Below are positions 18,298 through 25,680 of a stretch of 64,000 bases of DNA, one piece after another. Every line of letters starts with the position of its first letter. The first letter of the stretch is position 1. Source of the stretch: Salsuginibacillus kocurii DSM 18087. Its GTDB lineage: Bacteria > Bacillota > Bacilli > Bacillales > Marinococcaceae. Under the pieces are notes generated by a model. It had not been told where the DNA came from, ran no database searches, and was given only the letters and a program-made list of their open reading frames with translations. The stretch lies in NCBI RefSeq assembly GCF_000377705.1, contig NZ_KB898624.1:178516-242515 (forward strand). Reading direction: 5' to 3'. A program made the position numbers and the translations under genes.

Positions 18298-18545
18298 ATA
18301 AAAAAACAACAATGAAGGGATCATTGTTGCAGGAATACTCTCAAAAAAACGGAGCCTTCCGTGCGTGAGATAGCCCTCCATATAGTTAGAAAAACTATAT
18401 GACAGTCCCGAATTTATTAAATACGAGACCAGCAAATAAGTGAATGGGGTCACCGTTTGCTTCGGCAAAGCTTCCTTTCCACGTTTATCACCGGGTCCCA
18501 TTTCCCTCCAAACGCGTACTCATAAGATTTGCACCTCTACCCTCA
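18298..18545 (-). ncRNA. Lysine riboswitch (L-box) with terminator, controlling dapA
   Basis: Read on the minus strand from 18545, the leader carries the L-box landmarks: GGTAGAGGTGC, GAGTACGCG, GCCGAAGCAAA paired to ATTTGCTGG, GGGACTGTCATA and GGAGGGCTATCTC, which closes helix P1 at 18367-18375. The same segments occur in B. subtilis lysC. The expression platform is a 9-bp stem (18321-18329 with 18307-18315) followed by a run of Us (18306-18300), i.e. a Rho-independent terminator. GAGAGTATTCC between aptamer and terminator can take part in the alternative pairing. Lysine binding should terminate dapA transcription. Confidence 0.95.
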
Positions 18546-18565
18546 CTTCTTGTTTCAGAAGTTGG

Positions 18566-18594
18566 ATAATATTTAACTAATCTAACCTTACCAA
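18566..18594 (-). promoter_or_regulatory. Sigma-A promoter of the L-box dapA transcript
   Basis: On the minus strand TTGGTA (18594-18589) and TATTAT (18571-18566) are separated by exactly 17 bases. The predicted start lies about 15 bases before the riboswitch aptamer. Confidence 0.65.
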
Positions 18595-18871
18595 AAGTGG
18601 GGCTGGGCTGCAACTATTTTTACTCATTTTCATTGGATCGATACCAGCCCATCTGTCTTATAACGACGTCCCCCCCAAATTTTATAGATCAAACCACGTG
18701 ACAAGGTTTATTATCGAGAGGAAAGAAGAATTTATATTAGTTGTATCAATTGAGGAAAAGTTACATAAACTTTACATGGAGAATAAGGTAAAAGAAGGGT
18801 TTTGATTGAACTATACTGTATTTTAAGACGAAATTTCAATAAAATCATTTTCAATTCGTAAATGTTTCGGC

Positions 18872-18877
18872 TATAAT
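18872..18877 (+). promoter_or_regulatory. Candidate -10 box for the ndoAI-ndoA operon
   Basis: A perfect TATAAT lies 40 bp upstream of the antitoxin start. The -35 region is weak (TTTTCA or TTTCAA at 17-18 bp spacing). Confidence 0.5.
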
Positions 18878-18916
18878 AGATGAAGAACTTCAGTCGCATA
18901 GGGGGACATTTGTGCC

Positions 18917-19192
18917 ATGTCTAACATCCAACAAGTTCCAGTTGAGCTACCTGATGACCTTTATTCTGAGATTGAACACATGTCTCAAGAAGAACAGGAT
19001 AACTGGTTTCATGAAGTAGTTAGAGGCCATATTAAAGAAAGGCGTCAAAATGATCTTCGCTTTCAAATGAAACGCGGCTATATGGAGATGGCTCAGATTA
19101 ATTTGGAAGTTGCGGAAGCGTTTGTAAACGCTGATGCTGAAGGCTTAATAAGCGGTGAAGCACACGTTGCCGACAAGCGGAGGGACCCGTAA
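18917..19192 (+). CDS. ndoAI: Antitoxin EndoAI (MazE-like)
   Basis: This 91-aa protein is the ribbon-helix-helix antitoxin of the NdoA/MazF RNase. The N-terminal part has the short beta-strand and two helices of an RHH DNA-binding domain (VPVELPDDLYSEIEHMS), and the C-terminal part holds the family signature MKRGYMEMAQINLEVA, which wraps the toxin. As in other EndoAI proteins it probably also represses its own promoter. The toxin gene starts 50 bp downstream. In B. subtilis alr lies upstream and the rsb-sigB genes downstream; neither is present here. Confidence 0.92.
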   Translation: MSNIQQVPVELPDDLYSEIEHMSQEEQDNWFHEVVRGHIKERRQNDLRFQMKRGYMEMAQINLEVAEAFVNADAEGLISGEAHVADKRRDP

Positions 19193-19225
19193 GTCGGCCT
19201 CTGTTACATAAAAGTAGGTAATGAC

Positions 19226-19246
19226 GGAGGTGAATAGATGCGTTGA
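19226..19246 (+). promoter_or_regulatory. Ribosome binding site with two-codon ORF overlapping the toxin start
   Basis: GGAGG (19226-19230) is well spaced (7 nt) from an ATG at 19238 that encodes only Met-Arg before a TGA (19244-19246). The toxin's TTG start (19243-19245) overlaps that stop. The toxin's own spacing to the GGAGG is 12 nt. This may limit toxin translation through termination-reinitiation. Confidence 0.5.
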
Positions 19247-19626
19247 GTGAACAACAGCACCACTCTACAAATCGAAAATCGGTAAAAAGAGGCGATGTGT
19301 TTTTCGCTGATTTATCGCCTGTAGTAGGATCTGAACAAGGAGGGGTACGGCCGGTTCTTGTCATCCAAAATGACATCGGCAACCGTTTTAGCCCGACAGT
19401 AATTGTAGCTGCTATTACTGCTCAAATTAAAAAGGCCAAGCTTCCTACCCATGTGGAAATCGACGCCAAAAAACACGATTTTGATCGAGATAGCGTTATT
19501 TTGCTTGAACAGATTCGCACGATTGATAAACAGCGGCTAACAGATAAAATTACGTATTTAAATCAAGATACAATGGAAGAAGTAAAACGTGCTCTTGAAA
19601 TTAGTTTAGGCCTTCAGGATGTATAA
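19243..19626 (+). CDS. ndoA: Endoribonuclease toxin EndoA (MazF family)
   Basis: This 127-aa protein is EndoA/MazF, a sequence-specific mRNA interferase (UACAU-type specificity in B. subtilis). Almost the whole family sequence is conserved: [56 protein letters not shown], and the C-terminal [17 protein letters not shown]. It carries about ten extra N-terminal residues compared with the ~116-aa B. subtilis protein, because the only possible start is the TTG at 19243. A later ATG/GTG does not exist before the conserved domain. The antitoxin is directly upstream, and a strong terminator follows. Confidence 0.95.
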   Translation: MSEQQHHSTNRKSVKRGDVFFADLSPVVGSEQGGVRPVLVIQNDIGNRFSPTVIVAAITAQIKKAKLPTHVEIDAKKHDFDRDSVILLEQIRTIDKQRLTDKITYLNQDTMEEVKRALEISLGLQDV

Positions 19627-19688
19627 GTACATAAGACTTACATAAGAAAACCTTCTGCGAATGAACGGAAAAATACCTACTTTAGTTC

Positions 19689-19722
19689 AAAAACCACTGT
19701 CCGCCGGCAGTGGTTTTTTCAT
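19689..19722 (+). terminator. Rho-independent terminator after ndoA
   Basis: An 11-bp stem (19689-19699 with 19708-19718) with a short GC loop is followed by Ts. It ends the toxin-antitoxin operon. The rest of the gap up to 19925 is AT-rich and holds no gene that I can support. Confidence 0.9.
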
Positions 19723-19925
19723 GTTCTTAAATTCGTTCTACCTGAAGTTGATTAAGTTGAAAGTCCAATCTATCTTAAAACGAAGAGTAAAAACAATATG
19801 TAAAAATGTCAAAAATATTGTGATAATGTAAAGATTTTTTCTCAGAATCTTGTTATACTATAGATACTCATAAAACGATGCACCTTAAGATCTCGGTGAA
19901 CTGTAGGAAGGGTGACATATTCACT

Positions 19926-21107
19926 ATGATTCTTAAAAGCTTAAAAATTGCTGCTTTATCTGTTACAGCTTTGCTTTTGGTACTTGTCTTATCTGTAAAC
20001 GAGTGGTCTTCTACTGAAGAAGGTGAATTACCATCAAAAACAGCAGTGGTGCTCCATGCTATTAACAATAATATTATAAATTTAGATATCGATATTGAAG
20101 TTCCCGATTTTTTTAATGGAGGGGATAGTGGAACAGGGAGTGGTGAGAGTACATTTGTCCGGGAAGATGAAACATTCACTTCTTCCGACGGGGAAGAGAT
20201 ACCACTGAGAATATATCGGGATACAGAGGCAGAAGATGCCCCGATCCTCTTGTACTATCATGGAGGTGCCTTTTTGGAGGGATATGGAAGCCTGGAAACT
20301 CATGATAATGTGCTGCAGGAGTTAGCTAGCCGGACGGGAGCTACTGTCGTCGGTGTAGGATATAGAGTAGCACCAGAACATGTATTTCCTAAAGCTGTCG
20401 AAGATTCTTATGAAGCTTTACGCTGGGCTGAAGCGAATGCTGAGGAGTTGGGAGGAACAACAGACCAACTTGTAGTTATCGGAGATAGTGCAGGTGGCAA
20501 CTTGGCAACCGTGACAGCTCATATGGCAAGAGATAACGATGGTCCCGATATCGCTGCCCAAGTGCTTTACTATCCATTAACCACGTTTCAAGACGTAGCC
20601 CTGCCTTCAAGGCAGATGTATGATAGTGGTTATTATCTACTTTCGAGGTATGTGATGGAAAAAGCACGATCTGAATATACCCCGAAAGCGAATATGTGGG
20701 AAGACCCTTATACCTCTCCCTTAGAAGCAGATCAATTGGAAGGATTGCCGCCGGCTTTAATTCTTACTGCTGAATATGATCCTCTCCGTGATGAAGGCGA
20801 GTTATATGCTGAACAACTTCATGAAGCAGGAGTGCCTGTACAAACGGTTCGTTATGAAGGAGTCATGCACGGTTTTGTTTCTTTCTATGAAGTTATGAAA
20901 AGCGGAGAACAGGGGTTATTACAAACAAGTCAATATTTACAACGAATAGTTGCAGAGGAAGAGGATCTAGGTTCTGAAGAATTTTTAGTGCAAGTTCAAG
21001 AACCGCCTACAGGGATGGAGCGGGTAAGAGAAGAAGCAGAAGCATATGCAATCGCAGCCTTTCTTATTGGTCAAAGTACGTTGCAGGCTTTGCCAGGCTG
21101 GGAATAA
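19926..21107 (+). CDS. Membrane-anchored alpha/beta hydrolase, hormone-sensitive-lipase type esterase
   Basis: This 393-aa protein is an HSL-family carboxylesterase/lipase. Residues 5-24 form a signal anchor, followed by an acidic Gly/Ser-rich linker (about residues 45-75). The catalytic domain has the oxyanion-hole motif HGGAF (His112), nucleophile Ser188 in GDSAGG, the acid in EYDPLRDEG and the histidine in MHGFVSF. The C-terminal ~45 residues, rich in Glu, continue beyond the usual fold. I chose the ATG at 19926 because GAAGGGTGAC precedes it; the earlier open frame from 19878 has no ribosome binding site. The substrate is likely a short acyl ester, outside the membrane. Confidence 0.9.
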   Translation: MILKSLKIAALSVTALLLVLVLSVNEWSSTEEGELPSKTAVVLHAINNNIINLDIDIEVPDFFNGGDSGTGSGESTFVREDETFTSSDGEEIPLRIYRDTEAEDAPILLYYHGGAFLEGYGSLETHDNVLQELASRTGATVVGVGYRVAPEHVFPKAVEDSYEALRWAEANAEELGGTTDQLVVIGDSAGGNLATVTAHMARDNDGPDIAAQVLYYPLTTFQDVALPSRQMYDSGYYLLSRYVMEKARSEYTPKANMWEDPYTSPLEADQLEGLPPALILTAEYDPLRDEGELYAEQLHEAGVPVQTVRYEGVMHGFVSFYEVMKSGEQGLLQTSQYLQRIVAEEEDLGSEEFLVQVQEPPTGMERVREEAEAYAIAAFLIGQSTLQALPGWE

Positions 21108-21123
21108 CAAGAGCTCATCTTGT

Positions 21124-21156
21124 AGCTGCTAAGTGAAAATGCTTAGCAGCTTTTTC
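21124..21156 (+). terminator. Rho-independent terminator after the esterase gene
   Basis: A 10-bp perfect stem (21124-21133 with 21142-21151) with an eight-base loop runs into TTTTT. Confidence 0.9.
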
Positions 21157-21442
21157 ATATTTATTTATAACATTTGAGTGTAGATAATGATGAAGAGAAG
21201 AATTGATGAAAATTACAACAATAATTACGATAAACACGAAATATATACGCTGAACGAGTAATAAGAGACGTATGGATAGCTCACCATGTGTTAAATCTAA
21301 TTTTTTTTGAATTTCTTTTAAATACTTAGTTTTATTTTTGATTTGGATGTGGTACACTACTTTACGGAGTTAGCAGAAAGACTAGCAAATCGGACAATAT
21401 GAGTCTTATAAAGAGTATATTAAAGCGGAGGGAGGATGACGG
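21157..21442. other. Non-coding gap, AT-rich
   Basis: Beyond the terminator this stretch is AT-rich. It ends in a strong GGAGGGAGGATGACGG ribosome binding site for the next gene. I see no convincing sigma-A promoter and no structured RNA. Confidence 0.5.
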
Positions 21443-22135
21443 ATGTTTAACGTCATTAAAGAGAGAATTCAAGAGCAACGCAGTCGTTGGATTAAAGAAA
21501 CACAAGAACGCATTCAAGAATATGCAGAGCTAGAACGAATAGAGGCGGAACGGCGAAAACACGAAGAGACGTATCAACAAGACCTGTTAAATGAGGAATT
21601 GGACCGTTTTGTACGTTCGACACAGCCGAGCTTTTGCTTGCATCCGGAGGTGACAAAATCATACCGTCATCGCCTTTATGCCTACACAAATGAAAGTTCA
21701 CACTTTGGGCTCGCTGTTAGTAAAGAAATGAAAAAAGCACACCGCTTTTTTAATAAAGATCTTATGATTTTCATTAAACTGTTGGAGCGTAAAGGGTTTC
21801 CAATGAAAGGGAATGAAGAGCGTTTCATGGAAGCATTCATTCAAAAAGTACGTACGGAACACCACGAGAAAGTGGAAGCAGTTTATGGAGAAATCGTACT
21901 TGAGCATTCAACGCTGTCAGAAGCTTTTGCTTCATACTTGGAAGTGCTTCCTGATGAGGAAGTTTTCGTAAGTGGAAATCTTGACTACCTTCATCAGCAA
22001 TTGATTGCATATGAGATCATCCCTAGCCGGCGTACTTTTTGTCAATTAAAGCGACATTTAAAAGAATACATGTCACAGCATGCTACGGACCATAAAATTC
22101 GCAAATTAGAAAAAAAGTTGCAGGAAACAGGCTAG
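21443..22135 (+). CDS. Uncharacterised helical protein
   Basis: I do not recognise this 230-aa cytoplasmic protein. The first ~65 residues are strongly charged and heptad-like (RIQEYAELERIEAERRKHEE region), suggesting a coiled coil. The remainder is mixed helical with many aromatic and charged residues, and the last 25 residues are again Lys/Glu-rich. There is no signal peptide, membrane segment or recognised catalytic motif. A very strong Shine-Dalgarno fixes the ATG at 21443. It is a monocistronic unit with its own terminator, upstream of another unknown gene. Confidence 0.75.
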   Translation: MFNVIKERIQEQRSRWIKETQERIQEYAELERIEAERRKHEETYQQDLLNEELDRFVRSTQPSFCLHPEVTKSYRHRLYAYTNESSHFGLAVSKEMKKAHRFFNKDLMIFIKLLERKGFPMKGNEERFMEAFIQKVRTEHHEKVEAVYGEIVLEHSTLSEAFASYLEVLPDEEVFVSGNLDYLHQQLIAYEIIPSRRTFCQLKRHLKEYMSQHATDHKIRKLEKKLQETG

Positions 22136-22144
22136 TACAAAGAT

Positions 22145-22182
22145 AAACTCCCTTTCTTCCAAAAATGAAAGGGAGTTTTTTG
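22145..22182 (+). terminator. Rho-independent terminator
   Basis: A 12-bp stem (22145-22156 with 22167-22178) with a ten-base loop is followed by Ts. It ends the transcript of the gene at 21443. Confidence 0.92.
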
Positions 22183-22374
22183 TTTTTCAATAAGGTAAGG
22201 AGAAAGGGAATGTTAGTGAATTCAACGAAAAGTTCCCGCCCCTTCAGTTGTATCTAATTGAGCGAATCTCGATGGAGAGAAACGATGACAGTTCTCTTTT
22301 ATTTTTAAGCCCTCGTTATAGACGTAAGCTTTTTGCATATGTAATAATAATAAAAAAAGAGGGGAGAGTTGCAC

Positions 22375-22704
22375 ATGCAAGCAGAGATCGAGGCATTTTT
22401 CTCCGAAAAAATCGGTGAAGCAAAAAAGCAGTTTGAACGAACAATTGATTGCAAGCATACAGCTTTTGATGACTTGTATCCTTACATGAGTGAGCAGCCC
22501 CAATTTTTTTGGTATAAACGGTATGTTGCCTGGCAGGAACTTCTAACCGCTGTGCAATATGCAGAGGAATGGAATGTGGAGTGGAAGAAGTTATTTGACG
22601 AACGTCAACATTCCTTTATCGAAAATAAAATCCTTGATGCAAAAGTACTTGATGAATGGTACGGCACTCATCACAGGAATGAAGAAGAATCCGCTTACGA
22701 ATAA
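22375..22704 (+). CDS. Small uncharacterised helical protein
   Basis: I do not recognise this 109-aa cytoplasmic protein. It is predicted to be mostly helical, is rich in Glu, Lys and aromatic residues (FFWYKRYVAWQELL, four Trp in the second half), and has one Cys. There is no signal peptide or membrane segment. GGGGAG lies eight bases before the ATG at 22375. It has its own terminator at 22717, so it is transcribed alone. Confidence 0.7.
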   Translation: MQAEIEAFFSEKIGEAKKQFERTIDCKHTAFDDLYPYMSEQPQFFWYKRYVAWQELLTAVQYAEEWNVEWKKLFDERQHSFIENKILDAKVLDEWYGTHHRNEEESAYE

Positions 22705-22716
22705 GTTTTGCATAGC

Positions 22717-22742
22717 GCTGTCCCTTAATGGGCAGCTTTTTT
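22717..22742 (+). terminator. Rho-independent terminator
   Basis: GCTGTCCC (22717-22724) pairs with GGGCAGC (22730-22736) with one bulge, followed by TTTTTT. Confidence 0.75.
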
Positions 22743-22846
22743 ATTTGCTTTAGGCTGACGTTCCCTACACATTTGTGATGATAACGAACACCTGCCCTCT
22801 ATTTAACATAAACTCTTAGTAGTGAGGAACGAAAGGAGAGAAAAAG

Positions 22847-23086
22847 ATGAGCACAGCTGATGAACAACATAGGCAAACTCCAGAAATTAATACGATGGTG
22901 GATCCGTATGTAGTGGGTACATTACAGCAAGGGCAAGGAAGTAATATGGTGATTCAAACTACAGAGGGAAGTGTAGTAGGAAGAATCAGTGAAGTGTACC
23001 CAGATCACATCATTGTTATGAAGAACGAAACACCAAAGTATGTACGTATCCAGCAAATTATTTGGGCGATGCCCTTAGATAGGTAA
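22847..23086 (+). CDS. yuzF: YuzF-like DUF2642 protein
   Basis: This 79-aa protein matches the DUF2642 family and B. subtilis YuzF. The signature is MVDPYVVGTLQQGQGSNMVIQTT, then VYPDHIIV and a C-terminal YVRIQQIIWAMP. The family has a small beta-barrel (Sm-like) fold and no firm biochemical function; several members are found in spores or in sporulation-controlled operons. The first 15 residues are polar and variable. AAAGGAG lies before the ATG. It is directly upstream of a manganese catalase with 70 bp between them. Confidence 0.85.
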   Translation: MSTADEQHRQTPEINTMVDPYVVGTLQQGQGSNMVIQTTEGSVVGRISEVYPDHIIVMKNETPKYVRIQQIIWAMPLDR

Positions 23087-23156
23087 ATTAAAGTGTCGTT
23101 ATACAACCCCCTCCGTGCATACATTCCTTAGCAGGTAGTAAGAAGGAGGGGTTATT

Positions 23157-24053
23157 TTGTTTACTCGATTTAATCAACTGGCTATTGAATTGCCGCAACC
23201 CGACTATGCGGATGCAAACGCAGCAGCAGCTGTTCAAGAACTACTTGGTGGTAAGTTTGGCGAAATGTCTACATTGAATAATTATCTATATCAATCCTTT
23301 AATTTTCGAGAAAAAAGGAAATTGAAGCCTTTTTATGATCTCGTCTCAAGTATCACAGCTGAAGAGTTGGGGCATGTTGAACTGGTATCTAACACGATCA
23401 ATTTAATGATTGAAGGTACAACCTTCCCTGCTGAGCCCGACCTTACACCGATGCAGAATGCAAAAGATAAACGCAGCAGCTATCACTTTATTGATTCAGC
23501 CCAAGCTTCGCTGCCTGGTGATTCCATGGGAAATCCGTGGACTGGGAAGTATGTGTTTACAAGCGGGAATTTAGTGGCAGACCTCTTGCATAATTTTTTC
23601 TTGGAAATTGGCGCCCGGACTCATAAAATGAGAGTTTATGAAATGACGAATCATCCAACTGCTCGAAGAATGATTGGTTATCTGCTGGTACGAGGAGGGG
23701 TCCATATTAATGCGTATGGAAAAGCACTGGAGATAGCTACAGGAGTTGATTTAACAAAAATGCTCCCTGTCCCTAACCTCGATAATAGTGTGTTTGATGA
23801 AGCTCGTCCTTTTGAAGAGCAAGGCTTGGACCGTATTTTATACACTTTTAGTGAACGAGATTACCGAGATATAGATAAAATTTGGAAAGGATCTCACCCT
23901 GAAACAGGCGAACCTCTAGAAGTGGTAATCGGCCCTCCAGAAGGTGCAGAAATGCCGGATTTCCCTGAGATCCCTGAAGAATTCGCCCCTGGGATTACGA
24001 GAGAAGATTATGAAAAGATTAGAAAGCGACTCGAGGAAAAAGCAGGCATGTAA
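23157..24053 (+). CDS. Manganese catalase
   Basis: This 298-aa protein is a non-haem dimanganese catalase that dismutates hydrogen peroxide. The ferritin-like four-helix bundle shows metal-site segments EMSTLNNYLYQSF, ITAEELGHVELV, the long LLHNFFLEIGARTHKMRVYEMTNHPTARRMIGYL helix, and RGGVHINAY. These carry the Glu and His ligands expected in the family. The C-terminal ~60 residues are acidic and Pro-rich. The start is a TTG at 23157 with AGAAGGAGGGG six bases upstream. Mn catalases are common in spore-formers, sometimes as spore-coat proteins. Confidence 0.93.
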   Translation: MFTRFNQLAIELPQPDYADANAAAAVQELLGGKFGEMSTLNNYLYQSFNFREKRKLKPFYDLVSSITAEELGHVELVSNTINLMIEGTTFPAEPDLTPMQNAKDKRSSYHFIDSAQASLPGDSMGNPWTGKYVFTSGNLVADLLHNFFLEIGARTHKMRVYEMTNHPTARRMIGYLLVRGGVHINAYGKALEIATGVDLTKMLPVPNLDNSVFDEARPFEEQGLDRILYTFSERDYRDIDKIWKGSHPETGEPLEVVIGPPEGAEMPDFPEIPEEFAPGITREDYEKIRKRLEEKAGM

Positions 24054-24093
24054 ACAAGTTTACAAGTATGACAGGATCAATATGGTAGGTAGT

Positions 24094-24127
24094 GAGAGTG
24101 TCCCTAACTAATGGGCCACCCTCTTTT
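24094..24127 (+). terminator. Probable terminator after manganese catalase
   Basis: An imperfect stem (24094-24104 with 24113-24123, two mismatches) is followed by TTTTT. Confidence 0.55.
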
Positions 24128-24265
24128 TAGTTATAGCTTGAGTACGTTCACCTTTATTTACAAAGCGCGAACAGAGGGTAGAGTTATTTTTTTACATAAC
24201 CAACAAAAAGTATGATAGGGTGATGAACAAGGTACTTTTACGTTTTCAATTTAACAGGTGATAAC

Positions 24266-25606
24266 ATGCAAGACGTGCGGCTTCTAATCTATACCACATA
24301 TTGTCTTTTATATGTAGTAACTATATTTTTTTCAGCCTCTTGGATTGAAGGAGCTCTCGGTTGGCTCGGTTTGCTGGCTTTTATATGCTCTTTTGCTGGA
24401 GCTCAATCTATGTATTTAAAATTAGCCTTGTTTTTTATGGGAATGGCATGCCTGCTCCTTTTCGCTTTTGAGCTTCCATTACATGAAATCTCCCAATACT
24501 TTACTTCGATGGCTTTGCTGTTATGTTTATTGTATTTGCTTCCGTTTATCCATCATTTTATGATTACTTCCAGGCTTGATCGTGAACTGTACCGTTTTCT
24601 AGACAGCAACGTCAAAGATGGACGGCATTTTTACATCCGTACATCGTTTGCTAACTATATACTTAGTTTGTTTATCTTTTTATCAGCTCTGCCGCTAACA
24701 TATCGGTTTTTAACGGAAAAACTGCAAAAACTGCCAGCGCACGTCCGCACTCGTTTTACCAGCAGCGTTATTTTGCGTTCGTTTGCAAGTAGTAATGTGT
24801 GGAGCCCGATCGAAGTTTATATTGTAATCGTAGTCGCTATTACCGGAGTGTACTATTTAGAATTGCTCCCGTATTTAATCACACTCTCATTTATAACGTT
24901 ATTGTTGGATTGGGTTTTTACAAGCTCGTTTAAATCGATTACAGCGATAGAGGACAGCCACCAGTTGAAAGTGGCACATAAAGGGAAATTATCGCTTTTA
25001 TTTTTCTTTTTGGCAGGTTTCATTAGTAGTGCTGCCAGCATTCAAGCAATCTCTGAAATTGATTTCTTTGAGGCTATTATTTTGTTAATTGTGCCTTACA
25101 CCTTGTTATGGTCTGTATGTTTAAAGCGACGCAAATCGTTTGTACGCTACACACGTTTAGTTTGGTATCGGCATATAACCACTATGCAAAATTTTTTCAT
25201 TCTATTTTTAGCACTTGGTTTTTTTAATGAAGTAGTAGAGCACTCTGGTATATTAGCAGAGGTTATGGAAGTAGCTGAGCCTATAAGTACGTATCCACTC
25301 TTATTATTTATCGGTTTACAGCTCAGTACGCTATTCCTTGCTTGTGTTGGAGTGCATCCGCTCGCGACTTTAAGTTTGCAGGGACTTTTTGTTACTCCAT
25401 TTTTAACTGTACTCGAACCGTTAAGTGTAGCAATTGTTTTAATTACATCTACAGTTGCAAACGATGCAGCAGGCACCTTTAATGTGCCAGTTACGATGAT
25501 GAGTCAGTATACAGGAGTTCATCCATATTCAATCACTCGTCTTAATCTCGGATTTGCCTTACGGTTAGGTGGAGTGGGAGTAATTGTTGGATATTTACTT
25601 CTGTAA
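24266..25606 (+). CDS. Polytopic membrane transporter-like protein
   Basis: This 446-aa protein has about 11-12 hydrophobic segments. Its design matches that of the gene at 14463-15833: a central LPLTYRF motif before a stretch ending in ASSNVWSP, and a C-terminal GVHPLATLSL...TSTVANDAAGTFNVP segment. Both look like members of the ion-transporter superfamily (ArsB/NhaD/CitMHS-like), but the substrate is unknown. The ATG follows AGGTGATAAC. It converges on the YeeE/YedE gene, and the two share one terminator. Confidence 0.75.
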   Translation: MQDVRLLIYTTYCLLYVVTIFFSASWIEGALGWLGLLAFICSFAGAQSMYLKLALFFMGMACLLLFAFELPLHEISQYFTSMALLLCLLYLLPFIHHFMITSRLDRELYRFLDSNVKDGRHFYIRTSFANYILSLFIFLSALPLTYRFLTEKLQKLPAHVRTRFTSSVILRSFASSNVWSPIEVYIVIVVAITGVYYLELLPYLITLSFITLLLDWVFTSSFKSITAIEDSHQLKVAHKGKLSLLFFFLAGFISSAASIQAISEIDFFEAIILLIVPYTLLWSVCLKRRKSFVRYTRLVWYRHITTMQNFFILFLALGFFNEVVEHSGILAEVMEVAEPISTYPLLLFIGLQLSTLFLACVGVHPLATLSLQGLFVTPFLTVLEPLSVAIVLITSTVANDAAGTFNVPVTMMSQYTGVHPYSITRLNLGFALRLGGVGVIVGYLLL

Positions 25607-25628
25607 AAGAGGAGCAAAAAATATAATT

Positions 25629-25672
25629 AAAAACCAGCGGTAATAGAACAACGTCTATTACCGCTGGTTTTT
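25629..25672. terminator. Bidirectional Rho-independent terminator
   Basis: An 18-19-bp perfect stem (25629-25647 with 25654-25672) is flanked by an A-run on the left and a T-run on the right. It serves both the plus-strand transporter gene and the minus-strand YeeE/YedE gene. Confidence 0.93.
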
Positions 25673-25680
25673 GAAAAACG

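Noticed and set aside
18292-18501. 69-aa minus-strand ORF
   Set aside because: It lies wholly inside the lysine riboswitch leader and reads the aptamer sequence as codons.
19238-19246. ATG at 19238 as the toxin start
   Set aside because: It is followed after one codon by TGA. Only the TTG at 19243 opens the NdoA frame.
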